A DNA stretch of 64,000 nt, taken from assembly GCA_013368325.1 (NCBI GenBank), contig JAACJK010000164.1:1364001-1428000 (forward strand). Direction: 5' to 3'. This DNA comes from Ephemerocybe angulata (Eukaryota > Basidiomycota > Agaricomycetes > Agaricales > Psathyrellaceae). This document shows positions 1 to 12,300 of this stretch, in pieces. Below the pieces are notes generated by a model. It was not told the DNA's origin, did no database searches, and was given only the letters and a program-made list of their open reading frames with translations. Position numbers and translations under genes: made by a program. Each line of letters begins with the position of its first letter. Within the stretch, counting starts at the first letter, position 1.

Positions 1-949
1 TCTTATTAGCCTTATGTACTCACCCGAAAACATGAAGCCTGCAAGAATGCAGCATCTCCAACCTTTCTCCGAGAAATCGGCATCCAGCATTCTTCCCCTT
101 TCTTGTCAAGTCGAGGACCTCGAAGGGCGGTGTATGTGTCAGGAGTATCTCGGTGTCGAGGGGAATCCGGTTATATAACTCTTCGGAAGCATCAGTGCAT
201 GACAACCCCGTATCCCTTAAGACCGACCTTTTGCTGCTTCTTCGTTTTTGTATTGGAATGCCCCGCCTGCATAGTGCGGTGCTGCCTGCATCGAAATCAA
301 GATACATTTATCAGCGACGCCTCTTTATATCCAGCGGCTTACGAACAGGAGAACCGTAAACTTTCCACGATCTACCCCCCTCGGTCGTAAATTCCATGCT
401 CTCGTGCTCAAGATAGTTGAGCCCTGCGTTTTTCACCTCCTGGCTCCTCACATATTCCCGGATGGATTCCAGCGATTCTGGCGTCTGTGCTCATCAGCCC
501 TATACCCTTAAGAATTAAATCAGAAACAATACTTCGTCAACATGTGCCTCAATGGGAAGCCTCGCATCGAGACAGAGCTGTGTGAGGGGGCCGTACTATA
601 ATGAGCACACACCGCGACAGCGGCCACCGTCAAACAAGTTCTTACGTCGTGGTTTCCAGCGACAATTCTTGTAGAATGTGATTAGCCTATCCTCCAGGTG
701 TAGTTCATAGATTGCCAACACTTACATCTTTACTGGATGAGGCTCCTCTTTCAACCAGTTGATCACTGCCTTCACCTGATGAGGGTAACCCCAGGCGCTC
801 AGGTCCCCAGAGTGCAGAAGAACATCGCCGAAGGGCAGAGGCTCCCGTCTCGAATGCGTGTCAGATATGCAAACAAACCTCGTCCACCCAGCACCGGGGT
901 GCGGAATAGAGTCTACGGAGTCATACTCGATATGGGTCTTCACCACCAT
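1..949 (-). CDS. Calcineurin-like metallophosphoesterase, 3' end outside window
   Basis: A metal-dependent phosphoesterase of the MPPED1/2-like type, seen from its start to near its end. The motifs appear in order on the minus strand across four or more exons: CISDTHS, HSGDLS, then GNHD at about 655-675 after an intron beginning right after VKM, then LLTHTPP, then LHVFG followed at once by a GTGAGT donor at about position 14. These match the two-metal binding residues D-x-H, GD, GNHD and H of the fold; the last GH-x-H motif lies to the left of the window. I chose the ATG at 949 (MVVKTHIEYD) because the longer frame upstream has only a TTG. A middle exon reads KVYGSP, and another GAFQY, as in this family. 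The substrate cannot be told from sequence; relatives are often annotated only as metallo-dependent phosphatases. The family call is firm, the function is not. Confidence 0.8.
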
Positions 950-1109
950 AATGTATGTTTTGGGGTGGAGCAAGTTCCAAAGCTGTCTCGGATCGAAGGG
1001 GCTGAGACTGGATGATGGTGCGAATCGAGTGCGATTACTACTACCCGGCTATTACTCTGTTGTACGAAATGTATAATAGTCTACGAAGTGTGCCCGCCGC
1101 CGCAAACTC

Positions 1110-3272
1110 TCAATCCAGGTCCTCAATTCCATGCACGGCCAGGTCTCGCAGGATAAAAACCAACTCTTCCACTCGGCTTTCGAGAACGGTCAACTTCTGC
1201 TCCTTCGCCTCCCAGTCCCTCAGTGTCTCGCGCTCGATCCGAGTGAGAAGACTCTCGTCTTGTTGAACGTCAGTTCGTTGTGACTTTTCCAGGACTGCTT
1301 TGACCTCTGGGGCTTCTCTTTCAGCTCTACGGCGGGCGCTGATATTGTAGAGTGTCTTAAAGGTGTCCTCCAAGATAGCCGCGTACGCCTTGTACAGATC
1401 AACATACCTGCAAGGATACCGTCAGAGAGTAATTTGGAATACACACACACCGCTACACACCAAAGGTAGAACGTCCTTGTCGGATTACGATCTGCGCTTT
1501 TAGGCACTTCCTGAGTACTAATGATAGAGTCGGCAGCCATGGCGGCAAGCAATGGCCGTACATCCTTCGCGGCCATCAACACCACTTTCGATATCTTGTG
1601 CAAGAAAAAGTCATAAGCAGATAAAATCTAGGAAAACTCGCTGGCTCACCTGCTTCTCGTCCATCTTTCCCGTTCCCAATAATAGTCGGAGAATCCTAAC
1701 ACCTTCAGAACCATGCTTCTCTCGCGTAACGGCCTCCAAAACTTGCCGCCGCAACCTCCGCGATATCGTCTCGAATTCAACCTGCACCTTGGAGCTCCCG
1801 AATGAGATGAACGCTCCCGCCTTTCCTGCTGGCGTTGGGTTATCCGCCGAAGACAGCATCCCGAGGTAATCCTTCACGCAAGTACCGGCAGAAACTTTTT
1901 TAGAGGGATACGCCAACCCACTCGATAGCTCTCCGACATCCGACAGTTGCATCATAACGTTGGAGACGGATATTGGGTCTGTAAACCCTCAAATCAGAAA
2001 GATATGCAGGCGCCTGTGCCAAACAACTTACCTGTACGAGCGTCTGACAAATTCAGCTGGGCCTTTTCAGTAGCTCTAATTGCAGCTTCGAGTACCACTG
2101 CTGCTTGCACATTGAACCTCTCTTTCGCGGCTGTCGTCATGAGCTATAAGAAAGTCAGCTAGCAGAAACGCTTAGATGCTTCAGGCAGCGTACAGTGTTA
2201 CGTATGTGGACGTTGAACCGTTCGCAGTTGATACGGAAGTAAACCTCGTCCTGTGCTGTGTGTCGATATAGAAGCTGTAGGGAAAAGGAGAATAATCACT
2301 AACGTCGACAACAGTCTCGTCCTCAACCGCTTTTTTCTTTCGCGAATGTCAGGTTCACATTTCACACACACCAGATATAAACGACAAACCTTGGAGTTTC
2401 TGTGCCCGGGCTGCTCCTTGGCTTTGCGTTTCTATCCAAATTTGTCACTCCGAGAAGGGGACACGGAAGCCAAACCTACTCACCAGCCCAACCTTCTCGG
2501 TTTCGTCATCCTCTTGCTTTATCCTCGCCTCAGCGACTTCCTTCGCCTCACGCAGCTGCTTAGCAGTAGGGAATCCCACAATCTTCTTCTTCTCGTCTAT
2601 TTCGTACTGAATAAGGCGATCCTTTGGGGAAACGTGCGATTTTGGTGTCGAGGCTCGAAGATATGAACCTGCGACGAGTTTGTGGAGGGCCTGCTTGTAC
2701 ACCAAGAGGGCTAGGGGCACAACACTTAGATCATAACAGGTTCAAGGGGTGTAGGCCGCGTACTTTTTGGGTCGGTAATCCGTAGTAACGAGAACATCTC
2801 CGGAGGAACCAGCTTTCCATGCTGCAGAATGACCTGAACGATTTCCGCCGCCTGAAGCACCAAATAAACAGGTCTAAGCAATCGTGAAGCATGTATAAGG
2901 ACTCAACTCACCGGCTTCCCAAACAACTTCTCTGCTTGCAAGATGTATCTTCCATATCTCAGCCTCATAAGGCACTCGTCGACGTTAACCTCGAACATCT
3001 CTGGTTCCCCTGCATTCTGCACATGCCAGACAACATTGTGCTGGATCAGCGATATAAGAGACGCCCGGATTGTTCGCGGCTTGAGGCCAGTGAACACGAC
3101 CAACTGAGATAGTGGCAACCTTCCTCGCGTCAGGAGGGCCGAGGCAACTTTCTAGCTCAAATATGAGGAAGGAACGCGAGGTGAATGGGCAGGACTACTT
3201 CACCGAGGTCAAGGGGCCAAAATGGGTATGGACTATCTCAGTGCATAGACATCCTGTATGTGAATCCGCCAT
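1110..3272 (-). CDS. RPC82: DNA-directed RNA polymerase III subunit RPC3/RPC82
   Basis: Subunit of the Pol III-specific RPC82/34/31 heterotrimer, needed for initiation on tRNA and 5S genes in the nucleus. The first exon codes MADSHTGCLCTEIVHTHFGP and ends at a GTGAAG donor; it joins KVASALLTRGRLPLSQLVVF, the N-terminal winged helix typical of RPC82, with the following VVWHVQNAG and LMRLRYGRYI segments also family-typical. A later exon holds SRRLRRQVLEAV and SEGVRILRLLLGTGKMDEKQ, and the next KDVRPLLAAMAADSIISTQE, both conserved in the family. The C terminus is a predicted coiled coil (LTVLESRVEELVFILRDLAV) ending at 1110. Length (about 550-600 residues after at least seven introns) fits. The start at 3272 is the only ATG that gives the conserved amino end through a good donor. 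No break is visible. Confidence 0.9.
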
Positions 3273-4722
3273 AAAGCGGCTGGTTTACGCGGCTGAGGTA
3301 TATCGCAGTAAAGCGGAGGAAGTGAGCGTCGGGATCAAAGTTGCCCAAGTTGCCTAAATAAATTCGACTTCCCACGCATTCACGCGCTGCAGGCTGCAGG
3401 TCAAAAGTTGGCTCGGTAATGGTGTGTGTAGATGAAAATAAAATAATTGTATCTCCTAAAAAGGAAGTACCAAAAAAGGAAGGGAGGAGGAGGAGGAGGG
3501 AGGAGGGAACTCACAATAACCTGGCAGTTTTGCCGGAACTGCTCTCAATCTTGTCTCAATCAACGCTGAATGTGAGCCCGGCTCCCAAACAGGATTATTC
3601 CTCTTTGGGACGGAAATGCCAGAGCCATCTCGGGCTCGATATCAATTCGGTTCGGTTGGTTTGCCTCACAAGGGAAATGCGGTATGGTTTTTCCCAAAGC
3701 AGCCGCATTACCCGATAACAGGGAAAGGTGCCGCGATGTGATGGTGCCCGTACATATAATCTAATCTACAACAGCTGTTTCTCTTTCTTCTCCTCTAATA
3801 TTGCCAACAGTGCAACACGGTTTATTCTTATGGGCTCTCGCCATCCGTCATCCAATGCAGTCTACTCTCCTGCACGAGTCCTGGCACTCCTGGTGTTGGA
3901 TACCTGGCGCACCGGCGACCGCTGTACACGCTGCTTGTGCGATGTTTTCACGTGTTGGCGTGGTGATTGCAATGCCCTGTCGCTCCAAAAAATGTTCTGT
4001 CGATATATATCAGCCTACAGCTCCAGGAATGTATGAGTACCATACCAAATACCACTGCCGCTGTCGTCGCAGTAGTCACTCACCCATCTCAGCCAGCTGG
4101 TAACAGTTGGTTCAACCGAGTTCTCAAGTTTTCAACTTCAAGCTTTCTTTGAGAGACTTAGGGTCAACTTAGAGTATGATCCTAGTAAGGAGAGTCAAGT
4201 TACCAGCTATCAGGACTCATTGACGAGAAGCTTCCTGCAATGGGATAGCAAAGGAACGATGTGGGCTCCCAGAACGCGGCCTGCAAGCGGCCTGTTCTAA
4301 CCAGATTGGCTTCAGGCGCGTCTGATCTTCTTATGTAATGCTATGTTAATTTCAAACTCAGAAATGTCGGTGGCTGTGCGCGCAATTGCCTACCAGCATC
4401 GTTAAGCAGCCAAAGTTTTATTACTGATCCACTGAAATGGGACATTCGAGCGATTCAAAGCGGCTGATGTTCATAATGTACAGGAATGAAGTGAACTGAA
4501 GTGAAAGAATAATGATAGACGACGAATGTAGATGGAAACCCCAATAAACTTGAAAAATGACATGTACAATCCAATCAGGAAGCTGCAAAGGTCAGCGAAA
4601 ACGGCAAATTATAGTGAAAGAAAGACTTAGCCTTGGTGTAGTTAAGCTGTCTGAGGTCATTATGCTTGGAGAGAAGAGGCGAAACTACTGCAAACCAGTT
4701 CTGGCTCTCATCGGTCCAGTCC
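3273..4722. other. Intergenic stretch between RPC82 start and the acidic protein's 3' end
   Basis: About 1.45 kb with no gene I can support. Open frames here are short, lack splice-linked partners and resemble nothing I know. The part next to 3272 should hold the RPC82 promoter and contains a purine tract at 3482-3507. The part next to 4722 should hold the 3' UTR of the acidic protein. Confidence 0.6.
3482..3507 (+). repeat. G-rich polypurine tract (GGA repeats)
   Basis: An uninterrupted purine run made of GGA units with GGG at both ends, about 210 bases upstream of the RPC82 start codon. Such tracts can form G-quadruplex or triplex structures; whether this one acts in transcription is inference. 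Confidence 0.7.
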
Positions 4723-7643
4723 TCATTCAAGCCGTGTCCGTTTTTCTGAGAAAAGATTGGTTAGTTAGTCCACTGCAAAAGAAAGTTCTGTGGTTGAACA
4801 AACCTGGTGTGGGTATCAATGGGAAATCAGCACGTCCCTCAACATCATCCTCGCCGTCTACCTCAGAATAAGCGCGTTTCGCGCCTTTGCCAGCGCTAGA
4901 CAAAGTAACGGAGCTGTCGTTGGAGGCAGACTCGTCATTTTCGTCGTGCACTCCGTCCTCTGCGTTCCACAGGCTGTCCTCGTTGAATTCACCCTCGGCC
5001 TCGCCTTCGCCGTCCAGCTCATCATCCCACAACTCATCATCCTCAGGGAGCTCAGGTAGAGCAGAGAAATCTGGAGACTCCTCAGTCTGGTCCGCTGCTA
5101 CAGTGGGCATATAAATTAGGAATGGCTAGGATCGAAGAGGAAATGGCGCTTACTGTGCTCATCAGTGTCGTTGGCCTGGTGTTCGAACTCGATGGCATCG
5201 TTGCGAGAATCACGTGACTCGTTCTGCTTAATATCCTCTTCCGGCTGCAGAGGCGCTGTGTGTGGCTCTAAATTTGCTACATCTGCTGGGGTAAAAGGAT
5301 CAACTTGAGCCCACTCTCATGCCCCAAAAAACGCTTACAATCATTAGTATCCTCCAAATGCTCTTGGTCTGGGGGATGAGAGGCCTGCACATCCTCGTGC
5401 ACCTCCTCAAGCGTTTCTTCATGCATTTCGCCGTGGACTTCGCCCAGCTTAGCTTCAACGCCGGGTTCGCCGGAGGTCTCCTCATGGTGGTGATCGTTCT
5501 CTTGCTGTTCGATGAGTTCATCTTCTCCAAAGGTCTGCGTGTCGTCGCTGGACTCGTATTGGCCTTCCTCGTAATATTCTTCATCTTCATGCTCACCGCC
5601 CTCTTGATAGCTCAAATCTTCGCCTTCGACAAGAGCATGCTGCTCCGAGTCGTGAAGTGAACCAGCTCCATCGGTATCCGCGATCTCTTCAAGGTCGTGA
5701 TGGGAAACCTCCACCCCCTCTACACCTTCAACGAGCAAACTTTCGTGGTGCAGATAGCCCTCTTCAGTCACTTCCTCTACGTGGTCAAGTTCCGTGTTCA
5801 CCGATGAAAGTGCTTCATCCTGATTTTCGAGGCTCAGTCGACCCTCCTCATGAGCCTCAGCAATGGAGTGGGAGGCTTCAGACGGAGCTTTCGAAGAAGC
5901 TGCAAGACCTTCATCCGATGGTCGGTGCTCATCCTGATCTGCCACCACCGCCTCTTCTTGTTGTTCGACAGGGCTTTCTTCGTGATGCTCGCCGTGATCT
6001 TCAGAAGGCTGAATGGTTGCATCGTCAGCTCGGTCATACTGCAGGTCGTGGGCGTCATCTACTAACAAGTCAGTGAGGATGCAAGTGGAAAGCATGGTTG
6101 TTGGGAACTAACCGTGGTGCTCGTCGCTTTCATCATCTCCATTCTCTCCTTCTTGATTTAGCAGGGCTTGAAGTTCAGAGTAACGAAGAATGAAGCGAGT
6201 CTGAGTCTGCAACTGAACACGAAGGGGTCCAGCGTTGCCTGACAAGTCATGTAAGAGACTTATATCGTGAAGCGAATAATCCCGGGCATAGATGTTGTCC
6301 TAGATTTTATATCAGTGGGTGCTGAACCAGAAGGAAAAGAATGCTGACTTCAGATATCGACAGCTGCAAATCTGGAACTGTGAATATTAACTCTGCGATC
6401 TGTAGGTCTGGCGAACTGTAAAAGGGCTCTTCTTGTCGGAGAGCTTCGAAGACCTGGAAAAGGGGTTCGTAGAAAAGCGTGGGTCGCTCTTGCAAGAGAA
6501 CAACGATTTCAGCATCGGGATTCGGGTCCTGTGGAGATGGCGTGCTGCGGCCCGAGGAAGAAGGTCGGTTGAAAATGGTATAAGTATGCGAACTACAGGA
6601 AATTTCGAGAAGAACGGGTGGTGGTGGTTCAATGTAGACCCCTTCAGATATTTCGTGTGGATTGGGGCGAGATGCTGGGGCATCCTCGTGGTTACCATGA
6701 GGATCAGCCACTTCAAACTCTTCGACAGGCACTGGCGCCGAGGCAGAAACTGGGTCTTGAGATTGTACTAGATTTTCGTTGGAAACGGCGACTTCCAGGA
6801 GGCCGGCAGATTCCGCGCGCTCGGGTTCCTGTACTTCAGCGGCTTCAGGTTGGCCATGCTCGCCATTGTCCACTTCAGTGCCGTCAGAGTGATCATACGA
6901 AGGTGCGAGTTCGTGAATTGTCGGGACATTGGCCAATAGAGGCAGCTCTGAGGCACTAGCAAGATCAGACTCTGTTTGGCCAGATGAGGCTGGAGTTTCT
7001 GTGGAAGGGTGTGACGATGACTCGATCTGTAGCGATGAGTCGACTTGCTCCTGCGCTGGGTGCGACTGTGGATCGTAAGCCACCGAGAAGTCGCGAGTTA
7101 GAACTGGCGATTCGCGAGCATGGTCACCAGCCTCTGGGACGACCATGGCCGAGATCTCGTGGATGGAGGCACTGGTCTCGGTGGACTCTGAGTAAGATAT
7201 GAGAGGGGCAATGGCTTCCGTGTCCAGGTTCGCGGTTTGCGCGTCATGGACTTCAACGTCCTGGATTTCCTCGCTGTGTTCATCTTCGAGCATTTCATAT
7301 TCATGCTGATCCTCGGCGTATTCTTCCATCTCCACTTCGACTGCATTGTCTTCGACCATTTGGGAGACCTTGGGAGTCGATAGCCCGGAGAAGGGCAAAG
7401 GCATTGACGACTCTAGAGGAATGGTATCCATGCCGGAAGTCTTGCTTATGTCTGCCTTTAGGAGAGTCAGTACCCGTAGATAGAGTGGGTCGAGGTCACA
7501 AGTACCTGGTTGAAGGGAAGAAAACTGTCGTCGTCCATTGTTCCGTCGTCTTGAGTCCAAGGATCCGAGTGCGTCTGCATGAAGACGTCGTCGCTGATAT
7601 AGTCTGACATTTGCGCGTCATATGTGTCCACCATTGCAGACAT
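4723..7643 (-). CDS. Long acidic, disordered fungal protein of unknown function (DUF2420-like)
   Basis: Start MSAMVDTYDAQMSDYISDDV at 7643; exon 1 ends FLPFNQ at a GTACTT donor and joins ADISKTSGMD. The long second exon is rich in Glu, Asp, Ser and Pro and looks disordered until a conserved-looking block near its end: AEIVVLLQERPTLFYEPLF and LRQEEPFYSS, then LQLSISE joined to DNIYARDYSLHDISLLHDL and QTRFILRYSELQALLNQEG. From memory this block fits the fungal domain DUF2420 (PF10336), not certain. The rest (5277-6095 and 4727-5110) is again acidic, and the last intron joins ...TP to EKRTRLE and a stop at 4723. The C-terminal KRAYSE and EKRTRLE are basic patches that could serve in nuclear import. 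About 900 residues. Role unknown; the acidity and basic tail would suit a chromatin or nuclear protein, but that is a guess. Confidence 0.75.
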
Positions 7644-7864
7644 TTTCCAGAAAAGAGGCGCTGTGCGCAGAGGTATGGGTCAAAGTGCGGTCAGCCACGA
7701 AACCGCGCCAAAGGGCTGGGAAAGGGCAGAAATAAGATTACGTAATGGCGCACTGACCATGTGGCATAAGCCGCACTGGCAGGGACAGGACGTCATCGAG
7801 CTCAGCGCTGAGAGGGGGTCCGAGGCAGCGCCAAGTAGCTCACCACATTCTTTCCCTCACCTCC

Positions 7865-8547
7865 ATGACTATGCATGACTTTACAGATGAATCTCTTCAG
7901 CATGCGGCTGACACAAGCTATCTTGTTCGGCAAGGAATGAACACTGGATTCCAGTTCATGTCGCTGCTGGCGCCTCCTCTGTACACAGCGTTTGTGATTG
8001 CACGCAAGGGACGTTCAGCTTGGACTTTGAATCAGTTCCTTCGCATGACCTGGGTTGGTGGACTAGTTGGTGAGTGTTTATCCAAATGAATGTCACCCCA
8101 ATTTCATCGTCGTCGCGTCATGTAGGTGCAGGGGCGTTTGGCGGAGCCAATTATGTGCGGTATGCTAATTCGAGCTTTGAAACAACGCGGACGAATCGAA
8201 TCAAGGCGGAATACGATGTGGGCATCTTCGTTGAACAGCGATGAATATATGTACTGACTATGTCTTCAGACAAGTCGTATTCGTCGGGAGGACCATTCTA
8301 CAATAGGGGCTGTTGTCGCAGCAGTTCTTACACCCGCAATACTTTGGAAGAGAGCCAACCCTGTCAACTGTGAGTTCGGTGGATCTCATTGGGCTTGCGA
8401 AGCTGCCATACTGACTACCCAATAGTAATCATGGGTGGGGCTGGAATTGGAAGCGGCATAGGCGTACTCACGCACTATGGTCGAAGTCTTTCGGGGGACG
8501 TCCCAGCGAAAATCAATATCACTCCCGACACTCGTGAAATCTCCTGA
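7865..8547 (+). CDS. Small four-helix membrane protein, Tim17/22-like topology
   Basis: Four exons (7865-8069, 8126-8217, 8270-8369, 8426-8547) add up to 519 nt, 172 residues, with clean GT..AG borders and a continuous frame. The protein has four hydrophobic segments: FMSLLAPPLYTAFVIA, WVGGLVGAGAFGGANYV, IGAVVAAVLTPAILW and LIMGGAGIGSGIGVLTHYG. The second and fourth carry small-residue G-x-x-x-G packing motifs as in Tim17/Tim22/Tim23 and the complex I subunit B14.7, and a charged loop (NRIKAEYD, RIRREDH) lies between helices 2 and 3. I infer an inner mitochondrial membrane protein, but cannot name it. It is divergent from the acidic protein gene, with 221 bases between the two start codons. 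A conserved hypothetical protein in mushrooms is the safest label. Confidence 0.75.
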
Positions 8548-9330
8548 TATAGCTTAGGATGCACCAATAAGACATACGATGTCCTGGTTTACGTGACGGA
8601 GATAGCATACAAGAAGCAGGCGTAAACAGTGGTAAGGGAGCACATGCATGTCCCCTTTGCGACCATTATGTCGGGGTGTTGCGCTCTCCTCAAGCCCATT
8701 TAACACTCCCATACAACAATTAACGCATGGGCGAGAAACGGTGCATGGACCGTGCTATCAAGTTTCAGGAATATGCTGTAAAATTGCGTATCATGGGTTA
8801 AATCCCGATCGCGACGAAGGGTAACCACACCACGAAGTCCACCTTCAAGGCCTTGGCTTGTCAAGCCAGTGCAGCTAGAACGGTGAGCCCTGTGGGGATG
8901 AAGATCCTGGTCATTGTATTGCGAGGAGCGAAGGACAGCGCTTAGTTGGGCGTCAAAGTGATTGATGCAACCAACGACAGAGTTCGAAGTAAATCTCAAT
9001 TGTACACATACCCAACACATATCCTCGTCACAGCAATGTTCTTCCACTCACTCCAGTCTTCTGATAGTTGGTTGATGCACGAACAGTTATTATGAGCAAG
9101 GGGAGGCGGGTACGTTCTGCTTCTACAGATAGACAATTTACAACACAGAAGAATTATCGAGCGTGACTTCGATGAAAAGAATATAAACAAAGTAAGGATA
9201 TGTTGATACAGTACAGGAATGCAGTGTAACGAGGGCCCAGATAGAAGATAACAGATGTGTGCGAAGATAGCGAGAATTACAGAAACATCAAACTCTACTC
9301 GTTATAAGAATGTCCTACGTTACCGGTTCG
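8548..9330. other. Intergenic stretch between two convergent genes
   Basis: About 780 bases between the stop codons of the small membrane protein and NOT1. It should contain both 3' UTRs and terminators. One short perfect inverted repeat (GGCTTG T CAAGCC, near 8865-8880) is present. No open frame here is convincing and no tRNA boxes are seen. Confidence 0.55.
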
Positions 9331-12300
9331 TTACAAGTTGCGCCCGACACTCTCGAGAAGCAACGTGACCTCTGGAGAAATTCGGATGAATTCTCTGCTC
9401 CAGAACTCATATTTTGGATTGCGTAGCAGTTCGATGAAGGTGACCAGGGCACCCCATGGGTGAGGGCGATGGACAATGAAGCGTTCAAGAAGACACTTGG
9501 CCACGACTTCTCTAAACCTTTCGTCCTTCACTTCCGTGAAGAGATGAAGAACAAGGGTACTGAACCAATGTGTATGGGCGTTAGGGTATCTTAAGTGAAG
9601 CACGATAGAGGTGATGAGGTGATGTTGGCCTGTTTGAGTAAAGAATTAGCAAATCGATACGATTGGCGGAGTGGAAAACGACAAACCTTCGTTATCGAGA
9701 TTGGCGGCGAGGTATTGCAGAGCGACAGGACCAGGATCGGTCGCAACAAACAGTGGGGTTCCGTTGCGTGCTTTAGCTTGCCCAACCGACGAAACACCAA
9801 TGTACATGACGATTGCGTTGATCAAAGCCAAGTTGTAGGGCTCGACACTGGGATCGGGTGACCCAACCTTGAGCGTATCCTTGAGCTGGGGCAGGAAGGC
9901 AGCGCTGCTCCTCCCGAGCAAATACTGCTCCAACTGTGCGTGGATATCGCCGTTTCGAAGGGTAGCGGTGAAGTCGGAGAGGATGGGTGGAATGGGACCC
10001 ATCTCAACCGTTTCCAAAGAAACATTATTGAGATGGGGGTCGGGTAAGATGATAGTTGGAGGGAAAGCACTGAGGACGATGTTGCGGAGTTGGATGCAGC
10101 GACGAGGAATGCCGTCGGTCAGGGAGAAGTAGTATTCGCTAAGGAATTCGGGGAAGTCATGGAGGAGGACGAGAAGCAGGCGGAGGACGCCACGATACAG
10201 ATCACGTTCAGCAGCCCTCAGATCACCCTCCTTCAAAAACGGAGCGAGGAATTTGAACAGCGACAAGAGAAGCTTGTGGAATGCAGACCATCCTTCTCTG
10301 TTGTCCTGGAGAAGCAGCTTGGGCATGAACAAGCGATGGGAGATGAGACACATCCACGAGAAGGCGAATCCGGGGAAGTAGGTTGGCTGGAGGGAACTGA
10401 AAGTGTCACTACAAACAGATAAGCGTCAGTACTGTAAACCCACAGGAAGGTAAAAGGGGCGCGAACCTCATGGCTATTAACAACTGGAAGTAGGCGGGGC
10501 CGAGAGCGCTTTCCATCGAGTGCAAGTCATTGAGCAGGCTGGAAAAGAATCGGAAGAAGGGCTTTGGCTGGAACTCGGTGCCTTGTTCTTCATGCGTGTT
10601 GGCCAAAACGAGGACGAAGATAGAAAGGATCTTCGTGAAGTAATGCACCTTCGCTTGCTCGTTGTTGACACCTGCAGCGTCACCGTGGTATTTGATAATA
10701 TACACGATGAGCCTGGAGAACGCATCGAGCGCCTGGAAGGCGAAGTCAAACTCTCCGGTGGCAACACACTTGATATATGTGTTGACACTGGCCTCCGTGC
10801 AGACGCGGAAGAAGAACGAGGAAACGTCCTCAGCCTTGAGGATACCATTCTTGGTGAGGTTGGTGATGAAGGGGACAAAGCTCTTCTCGGGAGTGGCGGT
10901 CCTCTGGAAGACTGTGACCCAGTTCTGGAACCACATGTGCAATTTCTCCCTGAGCTGCTCCATCTCGGGCTTGATCTGTGGGCGCAAGGCAACCTCAGCA
11001 GAGCGCCTACCGCCCCTCAGATCATCCAACAAGTGGTTCATCCTATGATACGAGATAAGTCATCTCGTAACTCATGCAAACGGAAAGAAATAACTCACTC
11101 CTCGGTCGCCTTTCCAACGCTTGCCAACTGACGAATGACTTCAATGGAAAACGCGAAGTAGTTCTGAGGCAATGCGGGAGGATCCCCTGCCAAGGACTCG
11201 CGGATGAGGCCAGCCGCATACGCCACGAAGTTAGGGCGGGGGTCCGTCAGAAGGGACTTGGCCAATTGCTGATCATTAATGGTCCAATCGAGCAAACCGC
11301 ATTGAATGAGAGTGATAGTGACCGGGATGTTGTACTTGCGCTATACACGGTGTCAAATGGCATCGACGGACAATAAACTCAATCAGCTTACCTCGTCCTC
11401 GGCATATTGAAGCCAAGTGATCGCCTCTTTGGCTACTTCCTCGAACGCCTGGCAGAGAGAGTCCAAAATAGCGACATAGATTTCACGGCCAAGTTGCGAA
11501 GTGGTCCTGTACAGCAGCTGCACAATCTTTTGTGAGATCTGCAAGGGCGTACGCTCCCGATCAGCAGCCTCCTCCGCCAGGACAAGGATTCTCTGGAAGA
11601 GAACACGACTGTCGTGATTGGGCGGCAAAGCAGCAAGCGTCTGAACGGGAGTTTGAGCAAGCACTGCTTCAAGGTCGCCGGTGATAACCTGAGGAGGAAA
11701 GTGAGTCGAAGTAAGGGGAGAGTAAGGATTAATACTCACAGCGAACCGGTCCATAACTTCCTGATGAGGAATCCCGTTACCGCGCAATACTTGCTGATCA
11801 ACGGAAGGAGAGCGGATATAGGGAATATTAGGTGCGAAGGATGTGGCTGATCCCGGGCGGCTCGCTTCTGAAAGAGAGACATGCTTTGTATCTGTCGCTG
11901 GAGAATTGAAGTTAAAGTTAAGGAGCGGTATCGAGAGGAAGGGGGCGACAAAAACATACCAAAGTCCTCGTAAACATTGAGCTGGGCAGGTTGGAGTCCG
12001 TTCTGCTTGATACGAAGTCGATCAGGTAAAGAAGCAGGGAATGCGTGTCGCGGCGCGGCATTGTCATAGAAGGGAGCAGTTGGCCTTGTCTCGCGGTGGC
12101 GCCTTCGATTCTCATACGACTGTGCAAAACCCTCGTCCACATCTGCCACAACCCTCTCCATCGCCGCCTTTTCAATAGTGCTGCAAGCATTATCAAGGTT
12201 CTCCGCAACGAGCGCTTGAACAACAGTGTCGGGAACGTGTTGCTTATGCAAAGGATTAGTCTTTGAATATTATGAAATGGGGAAAGCCATACCTCTGTGA

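Noticed and set aside
8864..8886. Inverted repeat GGCTTG/CAAGCC considered as part of a tRNA or small RNA gene
   Set aside because: No matching A and B box, no acceptor stem; too short to support an RNA gene.
10520..11131. Plus-strand open frame of 203 codons
   Set aside because: Antisense shadow of NOT1 exons.
11800..11960. Frame change inside NOT1
   Set aside because: An intron with a GTATGT donor and CTTTCAG acceptor joins YEDF to EASRPGSA and restores the reading frame.
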